A stretch of 64,000 bases of DNA, from contig JAHQIY010000005.1 of NCBI GenBank assembly GCA_019054805.1, positions 5,935,501 to 5,999,500 of the forward strand. The letters run 5' to 3'. The notes below the pieces were generated by a model that worked only from the letters and a program-made list of their open reading frames with translations, was not told the DNA's origin and searched no databases. This DNA is from Brachionus manjavacas. Its lineage: Eukaryota > Rotifera > Eurotatoria > Ploima > Brachionidae. Position 1 is the stretch's first letter, and each line of letters begins with the position of its first letter. The translations under genes were made by a program, and so were the position numbers. This document shows positions 53,296 through 64,000 of this stretch, piece by piece.

Positions 53296-54050
53296 TTAAA
53301 TAGAAAATTATTTTCTATTAAGAGAATTTTCTATCTTGCTCCTTCAGTAAAGATCCAGTTTTTTAAGACCTTTATCCTCCCGTATTTTGACTATTGCTCT
53401 ACGATTTTATGCTATTTTTCAAAGGAAGCAATAAATAAATTAGCTTAAAGTTATTATATCTCAATCATAAAACTTTTAAATGTTAAGCTTGAAGCAAACA
53501 GCTTTAATGAAATAAATAACGCATTAGAAAAGTATGGTCTTTATTCATTTCAACATCGAATTTTTGAAAGAATGCTAACTTTCTCTTATAAATGTCTATT
53601 ATTTTTCAATTCTCCGCTAAATCTAAAAGAAAAATTAAAGAAAAATGACTCAAGAAATTTGAATTATATTTTAAGGAACAATAAAACCTTATTGAACCAA
53701 TAACCAAGCCAAAAAGCGGAGAAAAAACATTTGAACATTTTTATTCAAGATTAATAAATTGCTTTGTGATCAACAGATCAATGTTGAATTTTTCAACGTT
53801 TAAGCTTTCAATTTTAAATAACATAAATTTAATTTACACAGATTTTGTTTCCAAATTTGAATTATTTGACTCAAATAGCTTGTTACTAAATTTTTTCAAA
53901 TGATTATTTATCAATAACTCTAATCAATTTTTTTTATAATTTTATGTATTTTTATTTTAACATTTTATATTTTTTATTAATAATGAATTTAAATAAATGA
54001 AGTGTTAATCGGTCTCATGAGGCATGGCCTTGAAATTGAAATTGAAAATT
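53296..54050 (+). pseudogene. LINE reverse transcriptase, second part and 3' tail
   Basis: IQLNRKLFSIKRIFYLAPSV, KIQFFKTFILPYFDYCSTIL, FEHFYSRLINCFVINRSMLN and FVSKFELFDSNSLLLNFFK continue the RT interrupted at 50205, with two stops. The element ends in TTGAAATTGAAATTGAAAA (about 54031-54050), a short tandem tail. Confidence 0.82.
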
Positions 54051-54491
54051 GAAAAAAAATCAATGTTTGTATTAGGTCTAAAAAAACTTTGGACCTTAAC
54101 GCATTGTATTATATTATTTGCAGAAAAATAAAGAGATTTTCAAACTGAAATGGATTTATTTTGATATTTTATTGATTTTAGATTTGATATAAAAAAATGT
54201 CAAAAATGATAACTAACCCCTTGGGCCTTTGAAAACTAAAAAAGAGTCAATAAAAATAATTTTTTGTTTTCTGAAACAAAATAAAATTTAAAATTTAAAT
54301 TTAAATCAATATTAAATTTATTCCCCAGAATCTGAGTAAATTGACAATTAATAAACATTAAAATTTTCAACATTTTTACAGCTTGAATTAACAGCTATGT
54401 GAGAACTAATAAAAGGTAATTTATTTAAAGTGGTTCGTATTTAAAAAAAATAAATAAATATAGATTTTTTTCTTAGATTTCATTATTCAAA
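54051..54491. other. AT-rich upstream region of the receptor gene
   Basis: No repeat or gene seen. Promoter and 5' UTR of the following gene should be here. Confidence 0.45.
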
Positions 54492-56846
54492 ATGTTTTCC
54501 TTTGGAATATTATTTGTTTTATTTATTAAAAATGTATATTGTCACGACCATTCTCCATTGATTAATATAAGCGAATTATCACCAATATCCTATGATGAGT
54601 GTTTTTACATAAAAAGCCACTTCATTAGAAAAACTGTCCAGCTGATTGCCACTTCAGAGCATAAACCCTTAACTGTACGTATAGACTTTGGAAGGTTTTG
54701 GTCTTTTGATCAAATTAAATTTGAATGCTTTGATAGTTCAAGTATTTCTTTTAATTTATTTTTCTTACCTTCAAGATATCTTATTTTGGATTCTTCATTG
54801 AATTTTAATTTCAATGAACCTTCCAAAAAAAAATATGAATACATTCCTGAAACAATTGAGATCAATTTTTCTTATTTAAAAGGTTTTGATCATACAGATC
54901 AAATTTTTAGCAACATATTGAACTATTATGATCGCATAAAAATTTATTTGTTCTATTCAAATTTTAAAATTTTTTCAAATGGGTCTTATCTAACAAGATG
55001 TTCAGCTATGGAAATGTCGGACTATTTCAAAAACATTTCTTTAATTTTTTTTTCTTTTTCAACCAAATACAATTTGAATACTTGTCCACATGTATTTAAA
55101 AATGTTAAATTGGACAGATTAATTTTTTATGGAATAAGTGATTCGTTTCTTAAAAAAAATTTGCTTGAATTTAAACAAGTAAATGAGACAATTTCGAATG
55201 AAATAAATCTAATGGAGATCGATTGTTTCAGATCAAAAATAACTTCTTCACTATTGAACCCAAATATTCAAGAAAATATTGAAACAATCAAGATATCTGG
55301 TTCTGTTCGTTCTATTAGCGATGACGCATTTAAGCATTTGACCAGTTCTAGTCTTATTTCTTTGAAAATCGACAATTTTAATTTTTTTAGCTCTAACAGT
55401 TTTAAATGGTTCTCAAATATACAATCTAATGTACATCTTTATATAATTATCAATTATGATGACAAATTTGTCTTTTCTGATCAAGATATTTGTTTGTATA
55501 AAAATCTTATTGCCAAATATGACAATTTAATTTACATCAAAGATGTAATTTTTACATGTTCATGTACTTTAAGATGGATATATCAAAATTTTATTAATAA
55601 TATGACACATTTGGATGAGATTTTTGAGAAAAATAGATTTTTACACGAAAATATAAACAGTTTTACACATGTATGCAAAAATGCGAATAGATCTTCTTTC
55701 AAGCATTGTGATTTTGAATCAATGCTAAATAATTGTAGACAAAAAAATAAAATAAAAAAAATTTTTAAGGAAAATGATTTACTCTATGCATCCGAAATGG
55801 TCAATTTTATAAATATAATTTTAAATTCGTTGCTTTCATTTTCAGGAATTTTTTTTAATTTTCTTTGCATTTTAGTATCTGTCTCTTTGATTAAATCAAC
55901 TAAATTCAAAAAATCTCTTTTCATTAATCAAAGTATATTTTTTAACTCGATAGCTAATTTTTGTATATTTTTCTTAAATTTATTGCATCTAATGAACAAA
56001 TGTATTTATGTAAATGGAATATTTTGCTCTAAAATAATGCGAAACTATTACGTTCAACTTTTTGAGATAATTTTTGGCGAATTTTTAATCAACATTCTCA
56101 AATTTATGTCAAACTCGTCAATAATTTTTCTATCATTAAGCAGACTTGAAAATTTAATCAACCAAAAAAAAATTATTGAAAATTTGAACAAAAAAAAGAT
56201 TTTTTTTGCAATTTTTTTCTTAGGCATTTTCTTATCTATTGACAAACTTCTATCAGTTAGTGTAAACCAAAATGTGTTTGTTCGCTTCGAAGAAGACTTT
56301 CATGAATTTCCTGATTCGAACACATTTCAGTTTTTATTTGATAGAAAAAATTCAATCCATTCAATCAACTTTAAATATAATGGATTTGAAGCACTAATAT
56401 TTTACATATTTTTCATTATTAACTTTATAATTAATGATATTTTTTTTATATTAATTACTTTAATAATTGATCTAGCCTTATTGTTTATTATGAGGAAAAA
56501 ATTAATGCAGAAAAAACTTATTTTGGACAGATTGTCTTTAAATGGTCTTGAGAAGAAAAAATCTTCAGATAAACGTGAGAGAAAAATATCTATTTTACTG
56601 ATTGGCAATGTTTTAATCATATTTTTGGTAAAGTTTTTTCATTTGGTCATATTTGTTATTTATATTACGAAAAAGATTCATTTTAAAAGAGAGATTAATA
56701 TTTGTGCCACAAACAGTCGAATTTGCTCTAACTTTAAAGAATTTGGCGAAACCATTTACAATCTATCCAATTATTACTCTTTTTATTTATTTTTAAATTT
56801 GAACAAAAATTTCAAATTGAAGTTTTCAAATTTATTTTCAAATTAA
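54492..56846 (+). CDS. Seven-transmembrane receptor-like protein with LRR-like ectodomain
   Basis: A single-exon ORF of 784 residues. Residues 1-17 form a signal peptide (MFSFGILFVLFIKNVYC). The next 410 residues are extracellular, with weak leucine-rich features (IETIKISGSVRSISDDAFKH, SLISLKIDNFNFFSSNSFKW) and an LRR C-cap-like Cys cluster (FTCSCTLRWIYQNF at about 353-366, HVCKNANRSSFKHCDF). From residue 434 there are about seven hydrophobic helices, with SRLEN after TM3 at the place of a DRY motif, basic loops (KKLMQKKLILDRL), and a last helix (LSNYYSFYLFLNLNKNFKLKF) resembling the NSxxNPxxY region with helix 8. The topology fits a class-A-like GPCR. No close family is recognised; a lineage-specific receptor is likely. 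The intronless state and very AT-biased codons are notable. Ligand unknown. Confidence 0.82.
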   Translation: MFSFGILFVLFIKNVYCHDHSPLINISELSPISYDECFYIKSHFIRKTVQLIATSEHKPLTVRIDFGRFWSFDQIKFECFDSSSISFNLFFLPSRYLILDSSLNFNFNEPSKKKYEYIPETIEINFSYLKGFDHTDQIFSNILNYYDRIKIYLFYSNFKIFSNGSYLTRCSAMEMSDYFKNISLIFFSFSTKYNLNTCPHVFKNVKLDRLIFYGISDSFLKKNLLEFKQVNETISNEINLMEIDCFRSKITSSLLNPNIQENIETIKISGSVRSISDDAFKHLTSSSLISLKIDNFNFFSSNSFKWFSNIQSNVHLYIIINYDDKFVFSDQDICLYKNLIAKYDNLIYIKDVIFTCSCTLRWIYQNFINNMTHLDEIFEKNRFLHENINSFTHVCKNANRSSFKHCDFESMLNNCRQKNKIKKIFKENDLLYASEMVNFINIILNSLLSFSGIFFNFLCILVSVSLIKSTKFKKSLFINQSIFFNSIANFCIFFLNLLHLMNKCIYVNGIFCSKIMRNYYVQLFEIIFGEFLINILKFMSNSSIIFLSLSRLENLINQKKIIENLNKKKIFFAIFFLGIFLSIDKLLSVSVNQNVFVRFEEDFHEFPDSNTFQFLFDRKNSIHSINFKYNGFEALIFYIFFIINFIINDIFFILITLIIDLALLFIMRKKLMQKKLILDRLSLNGLEKKKSSDKRERKISILLIGNVLIIFLVKFFHLVIFVIYITKKIHFKREINICATNSRICSNFKEFGETIYNLSNYYSFYLFLNLNKNFKLKFSNLFSN

Positions 56847-57289
56847 ACTTAATTAGGGAAAGTTCTTGGATTTTTTAAATAAAAAAGTTTCAAAATTTTA
56901 AAATTTGAATATAACTTTAGAAAATTTTTGTTGGTCTTTTTTTTCATTATTAAATTTGAATGTTAAAAAATAATTATTTGTTTATTATTTTTTCTGTTTC
57001 GAAAAAATAATTAAAATAAATTCAGTTCCTAAGTTTTCACATATGTTTTCACTATAAATATTTAGAAAAAACAATCGTAATATTCCACTAGTTTACATCT
57101 TGGAAATAACAAGAGAGAAACTATTTTAATTTTATTTAATTGTTTTCTGTACCGATCTAAAGGTCCTTCAGAGTAAAATTAAAAAAAAAAAATTAAATAA
57201 AAAAAAAAATCAAATTAAATAAAATTAGCTAAAAAAATGAAAAAAATTAAAGTTAAGAAGACGTATATTGGAATAGATTGTAACATGTG
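56847..57289. other. AT-rich stretch 3' of the receptor gene
   Basis: Nothing recognised apart from poly-A/T runs at 57180-57250. Confidence 0.5.
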
Positions 57290-57850
57290 GCACATGTATT
57301 AATAGTTCAAGTTTCAGGAAAAAAAGAGGGAATAGTATCAATTGCACAATGGAGTTGGGTATTCAATATATCTTGATTAGAAACCTTTTTTGTATACCTC
57401 CACCAGTCTTACAACCAATGAAATTGAATGACTCAGTCCTGTCCCAACATTTCTCTCACTCAACTCAAAAAGCTGATTCGAGGCTGTTAAGAATTTAAGT
57501 TTATTAAAAGCTTAATGATGCACCATGTTTAAGGTAGATCATATTTTAACTTTAGAATAGATCTGACAGCTGTATTCTAAATTGCTTGTTTTTTGATATT
57601 GTTTTTCTGAAAATGAATTCAAGCAAGGAAAAGAATAGTCTAAAATTGACCCGACTAAAGATTTATATAAATTTCCTAGTGTATTTTGATTAAGACCCCA
57701 TTTTTTGTTCGACAATATCTTAATAATATATGGACTTTCATTGAAACGATCTTTAATTTTGTCTACCAGTTTATGATTGTTTAACTTAGAATCAAATTTA
57801 ATACCAAGAAACTTGATTTCTTTTGGCTTACTTTTTTATTTTCTTAGATT
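57290..57850 (-). pseudogene. LINE ORF2 C-terminus and 3' UTR
   Basis: The minus-strand frame KPKEIKFLGIKFDSKLNNHK, then ILSNKKWGLNQNTLGNLYKS and LVGSILDYSFPCLNSFSE, stops near 57550. It is the thumb region of a Jockey-like LINE. The downstream part (57290-57420) is shared with 10720-10880 and, inverted, with 62210-62320, so it is this family's 3' UTR. Confidence 0.8.
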
Positions 57851-58955
57851 TTTAATTTAAGAGTAACACTTGGATGTGGGTGGAGAATTTCAGATTGCGT
57901 GAGAGGGTGACTCCGAGGTCTTTTTCGGTTACGACATATTTTGAGTTCATAATTTATTTGTTTAACGTTAGCTCTGCTAAAGCCCATCACCTTACATTTG
58001 TCGACGTAAAAGAGCATGCGCCATTGATTGAACCATTCCATGAGTGCGTTGAAGTCATTCTGAAGAATTGAGAGGTCGTTGTTACCACGAACTGTGACGA
58101 TTAGCTTGCTGTCGTCCGCAAATAGTTGAAGTCGAGACCATGCTTGCAAAGGATCTTCTGGCGGGCCAGGCATCCGGAACTTTACGGCTTGCATACGTTT
58201 GTTTTTACTTAAAGTAGATTTCTCTGAGCTTGTTCCATCAAATGCCCCTGTAATCCTTCTTGCCAGCTTTAGCGTGACCAGTGGGTTTAATGCCGTATCG
58301 GTGCCTCCCCTAGTATCAGGATTGACCTCCGTGAGTAACTTGTTTCTTTCACTCAGGGTCTTGTCAGAATTGATATAGATCGGATTGACTTCAGGAGTGT
58401 TTCTGAGCGTTTTCGTCCGTCAAAGAGCGGTGTTCTTTGCTGTATCCTTCCACCACGATCATGTCAATAGGTTTGTTCAATTTTGTTTTCCTGTAGTTCT
58501 TGATGCGTCTCCGGCCTTTAACGAGGGTGATCCTATCTAAATTTCTTTGAAGAAATTCGTTAACCTTGGCCGCATCCTGTTCGTCTCAGTTTCTTGCACC
58601 AGCTCCCGTAATGATGATGCTTTTCTCGATTCTTTCCACTTCTCTCAGATCTTTTTTGACGCTTGTTATAAGGACTTGCTTTTGCTCACTTTGCTTTTTC
58701 CCTGAGACAATAATACTCCAATTTTGGAGCGCTGGGGACTTATCGACTTCCTGTTGCTGTTGCTGTAGTTCAATGTTGCGTACTCTCTTCAGTAGGTCAG
58801 TAATCTCTACACTCTATTTTTTGACTGATGAGCACAGATCGCGAATATAATTGTGTATCTTATTGCGACTTTGCTAGTTCCTTGTCCTAGTGCCGACCAG
58901 TCTTCCAGATCGAGGATATCTTTCGTAAGATCAAGTTCGGTTGTCATTGAAATAG
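57851..58955 (-). pseudogene. CR1/L2-like LINE with ORF1 fused to RT by internal deletion
   Basis: From 58948 (MTTELDLTKDILDLEDWSAL) a frame with shifts gives a Gln-rich coiled coil (RVRNIELQQQQQEVDKSPAL), a basic RNA-binding-like domain (LDRITLVKGRRRIKNYRKTK) and NPIYINSDKTLSERNKLLTE, the conserved end of CR1/L2-type ORF1. At about 58150 it runs into RT sequence with LFADDSKLIVTV, MEWFNQWRMLFYVDKCKVMG and, after a shift, VVTEKDLGVTLSRNLKFSTH. The endonuclease and half of the RT are therefore deleted. At 57850 it abuts another LINE's tail. Confidence 0.78.
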
Positions 58956-60301
58956 AAGTTAACGTGCACGAATACTTTATTATAATTAATAAAATTTGAA
59001 ATTAGCGAAATTTTTTGAATTTTTATGAAAAAAGCTTATTTTGTAATATTTATTTAAGTTGATTAAATTTTTGCTTAAGCTTTTGAGAATTTTCTTCTTA
59101 CTTTCCTACCATCTTTTATCAAGTTAACAATGTTTGGGAGGAAGACTGGTTTTGAAGATATTTTGAGAAAGAAAAGAAATGCTTCAATGTGGAGCAGTAA
59201 TGATTTTTATGTAATTTTATCATTTAGTTGATCTTTAGGGAGGTAACTTTCAGTGATATTTACTATTTGAGAATTTAAAATCTCACTTAATAACTGCCAT
59301 TTTGGTTTCTTAGTAAAACATTTCAAAGTAATTTTTATTAAAAATATGGAAGGTAGGACGCTTTTTATTGATTACTGAAAAGTCTTACTCATTGATTATT
59401 CTTTCCAACATCATACCGTTTTTTTTCAGATTATACGCTTTGTTTTGGCGTTTAGATTATCACCTAAAATTTAGTTTTTAATTTTTTTTTGGCACATGAA
59501 AAATTTGATTATGAGCGTTGAAACACAGAAACACAAGAAGTAATTAAACTAAATGCTAAAAACAACCCAGTAAATTTAAAAACCGAAAAAAAAATGACAA
59601 ATATTCGAAAAAATCCAGCGTAAAAAAACGCCGAAGATGGACATATTTTCTGATAATTTTTCGAAAATTAAAAGCGAATAATTTTCGTAAAATTCAAACG
59701 AAATTTATTTGAAAATTAAAATCGAATAATTTTTGAATATTTCTTACGAAATTTATTTGAAAATAAAAATCGAATAATTTGTGAAAAATTCAAACGAAAT
59801 TTTTACGAAAATTTAAATCGATTTAAATCGAAAAATAAATAATCGATTCATTGTTTAAATTTGAATTAATATTCCATTTTTTTATCAATTCCTTCCTTTG
59901 AATACTATTATATTTTATATATAAAATAAAAAAATTTAACTTCTGATATACAAATTTATTTGGTAATAAAATATAAATTTTTTATAAAGAGTTTTTTAGT
60001 CTATATATACGATTAAAAGAGGATAAAAAGTAAAACCATAAATATTTAGAGTATACAAAAAAACAAAAATACAAAAATTATTATTAAATTGAAATTAAAT
60101 TATTTTATCGTGATAAATGGAAAAAAATACAAAAAAAGAGTATTGAATAAAAAAAAATATTTTTACAAATTGTTTTGACTTGTTTGGACTTGTTTTGACT
60201 TGCTCTCTGTGCATAAGCTTCTTAAACCAGTCTTAAATATTGAATCAGTGAGAGCAACATTTCTGAGTCGCAAAAAATCTTAAAAATAAAATTAATTAAA
60301 A
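58956..60301. other. AT-rich stretch with a minisatellite at 59650-59835
   Basis: Bases 59650-59835 hold about three copies of a roughly 60-bp unit (AATCGAATAATTT, AAATTCAAACGAAATTTA). No gene seen otherwise; it should include the 3' UTR of the minus-strand gene ending at 60302. Confidence 0.55.
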
Positions 60302-62425
60302 TTAAGATTTCAAAATTCTTAAAAGATTACCTCTTGCTGCACTTAGTTCAGAATATTTTTTGATTATTGATTGACCATTATTTGAACTCCAAATTTCGGG
60401 TTCAATTATGAGTGCTTTAGCCATTGTACGAAAAATTCTAGATGGGTTTAATTTTTCGTCTATCATTATGTTAACCCTGTTAAGTAGATTAATCGACATA
60501 TATTTATTCGGATAGCTACAATTGATCAAATTTTCTTGTGAATTCTTACCAAATTTTCTTACCTCATCTCTGTCAGTCTCAGAGCCAACAAATTTAAGAA
60601 CTTGAATAGACAACTGAACCAAATTGCTCAAAAATGTTGAGTCTAATTTAAGGAATGAAAATTAAAAAATTTATGTTAAATCAATGTCAAAATAATTTTT
60701 TTTTTTAAATTTATTTTAAATTCAAATAATTTTAATAAAAATAAACTATATTCAAAACAAGATTTTTTAAGTATCACCAAATAAGGGTCAAGTCCTTTCA
60801 TTAAAAGTCATAGACCGGATTTTTGATTTTTTAAAAAAAAACCTTGACATCATGAATTTTTTGCTGTTCCAGGAAGTTAATGTTGAGGAATTGTTAAAGT
60901 TTAAGTCACTTAAATTAAAGCCAAATCCCGGTTTTAAAATAAACAAAGAAAATTCAAAATGTTTAAAAGTCACAAGTCTCAGGTCAAGTCCAAGTTCGGA
61001 CTTATTTTTCCTAAATTTTCATTCAAAAATTAAGTCCGGGCTTTAAAATTTTGAATATTGAAGAAAAATTGTGAAGTGACATTTTTATTAAAATTGCAAA
61101 AAAATTCTAAAATATGGCAAATCTATTTGTCAAGATAAGCCTAGAGTAACTTGGAATTTAAATATAAATAAAAAAAAGGACTCAGGACTTTTTAATAGGA
61201 TTTTTAAACAAATCTGAAAAATTTTAAAGGTCTGGACTTTTGACTTTTTTTAAAAAAATATATATAAGCCTTTGGCTCGACCATAAAAAGAAATAAAAAA
61301 AATTTGCTCTTTGACTTGACTTGAGACTTGTGACATTTTAACAACTCTGTTTTATAATAAAAATTTCTAATAATTTTTGATTGTTAAACTAAAAATAAAA
61401 ATTACCATTTATTTCTTTGTAAGTTGATACTGATTGTTCTAGTTCAAGAATTTTGCTTTCGTTTTCCAGTTGAGTTTCTCTCAATGAAAAAATTAATGTG
61501 TCCCTTTCAGCTAGTTGTCTTTCGAGTGAATCGGTTTCATTAGTGTTTGAAAAATGCTGCTCTGTCAAACTTTGACTTGAGAGTTAAAATCCTTTTTTAA
61601 ATTTTCATTCTAAAGTCGAAGTCCAGGTTTTTTAATTTTGAATTCTGAATAAGAACTTTAAGGGTTTAAGTGTTCTAAAATTGCAAGAAAATTCTTATAT
61701 ATGGCAAATCTATTGCATTAGACAATTCTAGAGTATATAAATTTGTTGATATGAGGACTGATCTAGAAAATAAAAAAAAAAGTCTGGACTTGGACTTCTT
61801 TTTAAAAAAAAATTATATAACTAAGGAAGAAAAATTTAGATAAGAAGTTTGAATTTACCTTAATGTTTGATACGGTACGGTTGGTACGATACGGCGTCGC
61901 TGATGGTTTTGTTTTGGTTCGCTACCATAACTCCCATATAGATTTTAAAATACCCACTCTTAGTTCAAACCGAATCAAAAAATTACAAAGGAAAGAAATA
62001 ATTAATCTATATAAGCATGATCTAAATATGACCTAAAATAGAGTTTGAACTTGAATAAATTAATTTATCTACAAGCTTGCTCTTTAGTTTGACCTAAAAT
62101 GGAGTTTGAACTTGAATAAATTTAATTATCATAAAGCCTGTATAAAGCGTCAAAAAAATAAAAATTATTAGATTGTTTATTTCCGTCTCGAGTCGACTTA
62201 TTGAATTTTTGTGAGATATATGAAAGTGCTGGTCTTGGTTAGGTCTAGGTCTTTCTAATCAAGGTATCTTGAATACCCGACTCCACTGTGTAATTGCTAT
62301 CTAATTATTTCTTCTTTTTTCCTAGAACAATCAAACATTTAGGAAATGAGCAAAAAATGGGTTCAGAAAACAAATAAATAAATTATTTACCTAGAAGGAA
62401 GTCTCCATAGCTGTCAGATCTCGAC
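60302..62425 (-). CDS. Coiled-coil protein, 3' exons (partial gene, unidentified)
   Basis: Three exons join in phase on the minus strand: 62425-62391 (SRSDSYGDFLL), 61561-61406 and 60642-60302, all with GT-AG borders. The second encodes a charged helix likely to form a coiled coil (LERQLAERDTLIFSLRETQL, ENESKILELEQSVSTYKEI). The third adds 112 residues (FLSNLVQLSIQVLKFVGSET ... NPSRIFRTMAKALIIEPEIW ... ELSAARGNLLRILKS) and the stop. The C-terminal block loosely recalls a BEN-like helical domain, but key positions cannot be verified by eye, so no family is claimed. Upstream exons were not found, and the 5' end may lie beyond the window. The intron between the first two exons (829 bp) contains a LINE tail at 62.2 kb. 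Confidence 0.6.
62210..62320 (+). mobile_element. LINE 3' UTR fragment, inverted relative to 57.3 kb
   Basis: TTTCTAATCAAGGTATCTTG and AATACCCGACTCCA match the complement of 57340-57400. It lies within the coiled-coil gene's intron. Confidence 0.6.
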
Positions 62426-63009
62426 CTGAAATGAAAATAGCGGCAATAAAATAAAAAAAAATGAAAACATGAAAATAAAACACGAATAAAAATTTTGGAA
62501 ATTCAAAAAAGATACTTCTATTAAAAAATTTTTTCATATATAATTATTTTTGTCTTTTTATTAAAATATGCATTATAATTTCTTCGGTTGCTAAGAAATT
62601 TAACAAAAAAAAGAAGAAGAGAAAAGAGAAAAGAAAATTGAAAAAAAAAATTATAATTTTTGAAATTAAAGAAAATTTAAAAAAATTAACATTTAAATTT
62701 AAAATAATCGGATGCTGCTCTTTTTTTTGTCATAAATTTATTTTTATTTATATTTTTCTTTTTTTTGTTTTAAATCTGAAGGAGCAATAGCTCGGTATAT
62801 ATATACAAACAAATATTTTGTTTGATTTTTATTTATTAAACTTTTTTTAATTATTATTTTATACTAAAGAAGTTTAAGCTCGGTATTGTAAAGCAAAAAA
62901 AAATAAAAATAGAAAAATAGAAAAAAAATACTGCAACCTAGTGTATCATACTTTTTGCACTTTTTTTCCTAAAATAATTATTCTCAAGTAACATATAAAA
63001 ATTAATAAA
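62426..63009. other. AT-rich stretch
   Basis: Purine-rich 62600-62660 and TATATATA at 62800; no further exon could be supported. Confidence 0.4.
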
Positions 63010-63490
63010 TAAAAATTCTCAATAAATCGCCAATATTTTAAAAATTTTCAAAAAATAGTTTTACGTAAATATTGAATGCTATATAATCGGAAATATTTGG
63101 AAATTTTGGAATAAATTATTATTCGAAAAAAAAAATTGGAATAAAATCACCAATATTTTGTAAATTTGCAATAGATAATTATTCGAAAAAAAAAATTGGA
63201 ATAAAATCGCCAATATTTCGAAAATTTTTAAAAAATAGTTTTCCGTAAAAAATGAATGTTTTATTATCGTAAATATTTCGAAATTTTGGAATAAATAATT
63301 TTTCGAAAAAAAAAATTGGAATAAAATCGCCAATATTTAGAAAATTTTTAAAAAATAGTTTTCCGTAAAAAATGTATGTTTAATAATCGTAAATATTTCG
63401 AAATTTTGCAATAATAAATTTTTCGAAAAAAAAAAATTAGAAAAAAATCGTAATTATTTCGAAAAAAACATTTTTTTACGAAAATTGTCG
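63010..63490. repeat. Minisatellite, about 120-bp period
   Basis: Units containing AAATCGCCAATATTT, AAAAAATAGTTTTCCGTAAA and TAATTTTTCGAAAAAAAAA recur around 63027, 63148, 63209 and 63329, with a half-length step (about 60 bp) in the middle. A chance frame through it encodes only Phe/Leu/Ile-rich sequence and is not a gene. Confidence 0.8.
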
Positions 63491-63529
63491 AAAATTTTCG
63501 ATGATCAATTTTACTGGGTAATGCCAGGT

Positions 63530-63760
63530 TCCATTTTTTAGATGAATGGTAACAGCCATCTAGAGAAATAATTTGGCGATGAACTCAAACCAGATGGCAA
63601 GTAGAAGCAAAACACTGAAAGCACTAGCTCAAATCCATAATTTAGTTTTTATTCTTTTTAACGTTTCATTTATTTAACTTGATTAGGATTCGAACCCGGA
63701 CTCTCAGTCGCAATAAGCTGTTGTTTTACTCACTACGCTATCACCTCCCAAAAAAGAACT
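63530..63760 (-). mobile_element. tRNA-derived SINE-like element
   Basis: The minus-strand head (63747-63675) carries GATAGCGTAGTGAG (A-box-like) and GGGTTCGAATCC (B box, exact) at tRNA spacing, but the acceptor ends do not pair well. An unrelated body follows to about 63530. This layout is that of a tRNA-derived SINE; a decayed tRNA is the alternative. Confidence 0.6.
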
Positions 63761-64000
63761 GATCGAGGAATTTAAACGATTAGCTTAAATCGTATTAATT
63801 TCCAGTCTTAAGTTACCACAAAGAGTCAATTTTGGAAGCTGGTAATTGGGCGATTGATATCAGAATAAAGCGTTATTGAATCAAATAAAGACTAATTCAT
63901 GCAACGTAGGTCAAACGGGCTGGTCGAGGCAGTGGTCTAAGTGGCCAAGGCAGTAGTTGTTTTAATAAAACTGGCCTAAGTGACCAAAATGCTCAAAGCT
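63761..64000. other. Right edge, unassigned
   Basis: Less AT-rich near 63900-63960, with repeated GGCC(A/T)AAG(T/G)-like words; nothing identified. Confidence 0.35.

Noticed and set aside
63079-63333. 84-residue minus-strand frame rich in Phe, Ile and Leu
   Set aside because: It runs through the 120-bp minisatellite and its 'protein repeat' simply mirrors the DNA repeat.
63675-63747. A functional tRNA on the minus strand
   Set aside because: A and B boxes are present, but the acceptor ends do not pair convincingly and a SINE-like body follows.

Overview
This is an AT-rich window from a metazoan nuclear genome. Spliceosomal introns are very short (about 45-60 bp), tRNA-Tyr genes carry an intron, and non-LTR retrotransposons, hAT-, piggyBac- and pogo-like DNA transposons and foldback elements are dense. 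Base composition, intron size and the single-exon 7TM receptor fit a monogonont rotifer such as Brachionus. That is an inference; no marker gene settles the species.

Layout. 0-9 kb: a broken piece of a DLGAP/GKAP-like gene beside a tRNA-Tyr, then decayed LINEs (APE/Jockey-like on the minus strand; an RTE copy split by a foldback element). 9-10.6 kb: an intronless HXXXD acyltransferase-like gene. 11-16.5 kb: foldback element, MITEs, LINE remnants. 14-31.5 kb: four head-to-head pairs of intron-containing tRNA-Tyr genes, each with a 105-bp spacer, around an intact DLGAP/GKAP-family gene (17.9-20.05 kb). 21.6-23.2 kb: a gene that single-ORF calling misses, with 18 very short exons. Seven of them are tandem 33-nt exons in a 91-bp exon-intron repeat, and the last encodes a C-terminal membrane anchor. 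24.4-28.3 kb: a hAT transposon (TTF zinc finger/DUF4371) inserted in a CR1/L2-like LINE. 32.1-32.8 kb: a four-exon Rho GTPase. 36.5-47.2 kb: an SLC22-type transporter whose six introns are about 50 bp except the first, which is 8.7 kb and filled with mobile DNA. That intron includes a 1.75-kb palindromic foldback element with a perfect 8-bp target duplication. 49.7-54 kb: an RTE retrotransposon nested in another LINE. 54.5-56.8 kb: a single-exon 7TM receptor-like gene with an LRR-like ectodomain. 57.3-59 kb: LINE fragments. 60.3-62.4 kb: the 3' part of a coiled-coil gene. The right edge has minisatellites and a tRNA-derived SINE-like element.

The host genes do not form an obvious pathway: mitotic/scaffold protein, Rho signalling, organic-ion transport, receptor, acyltransferase, unknown tail-anchored protein. 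What unifies the window is heavy, repeatedly nested transposition and local duplication. All spliced models were built by hand from splice sites and reading phase, without transcript evidence.
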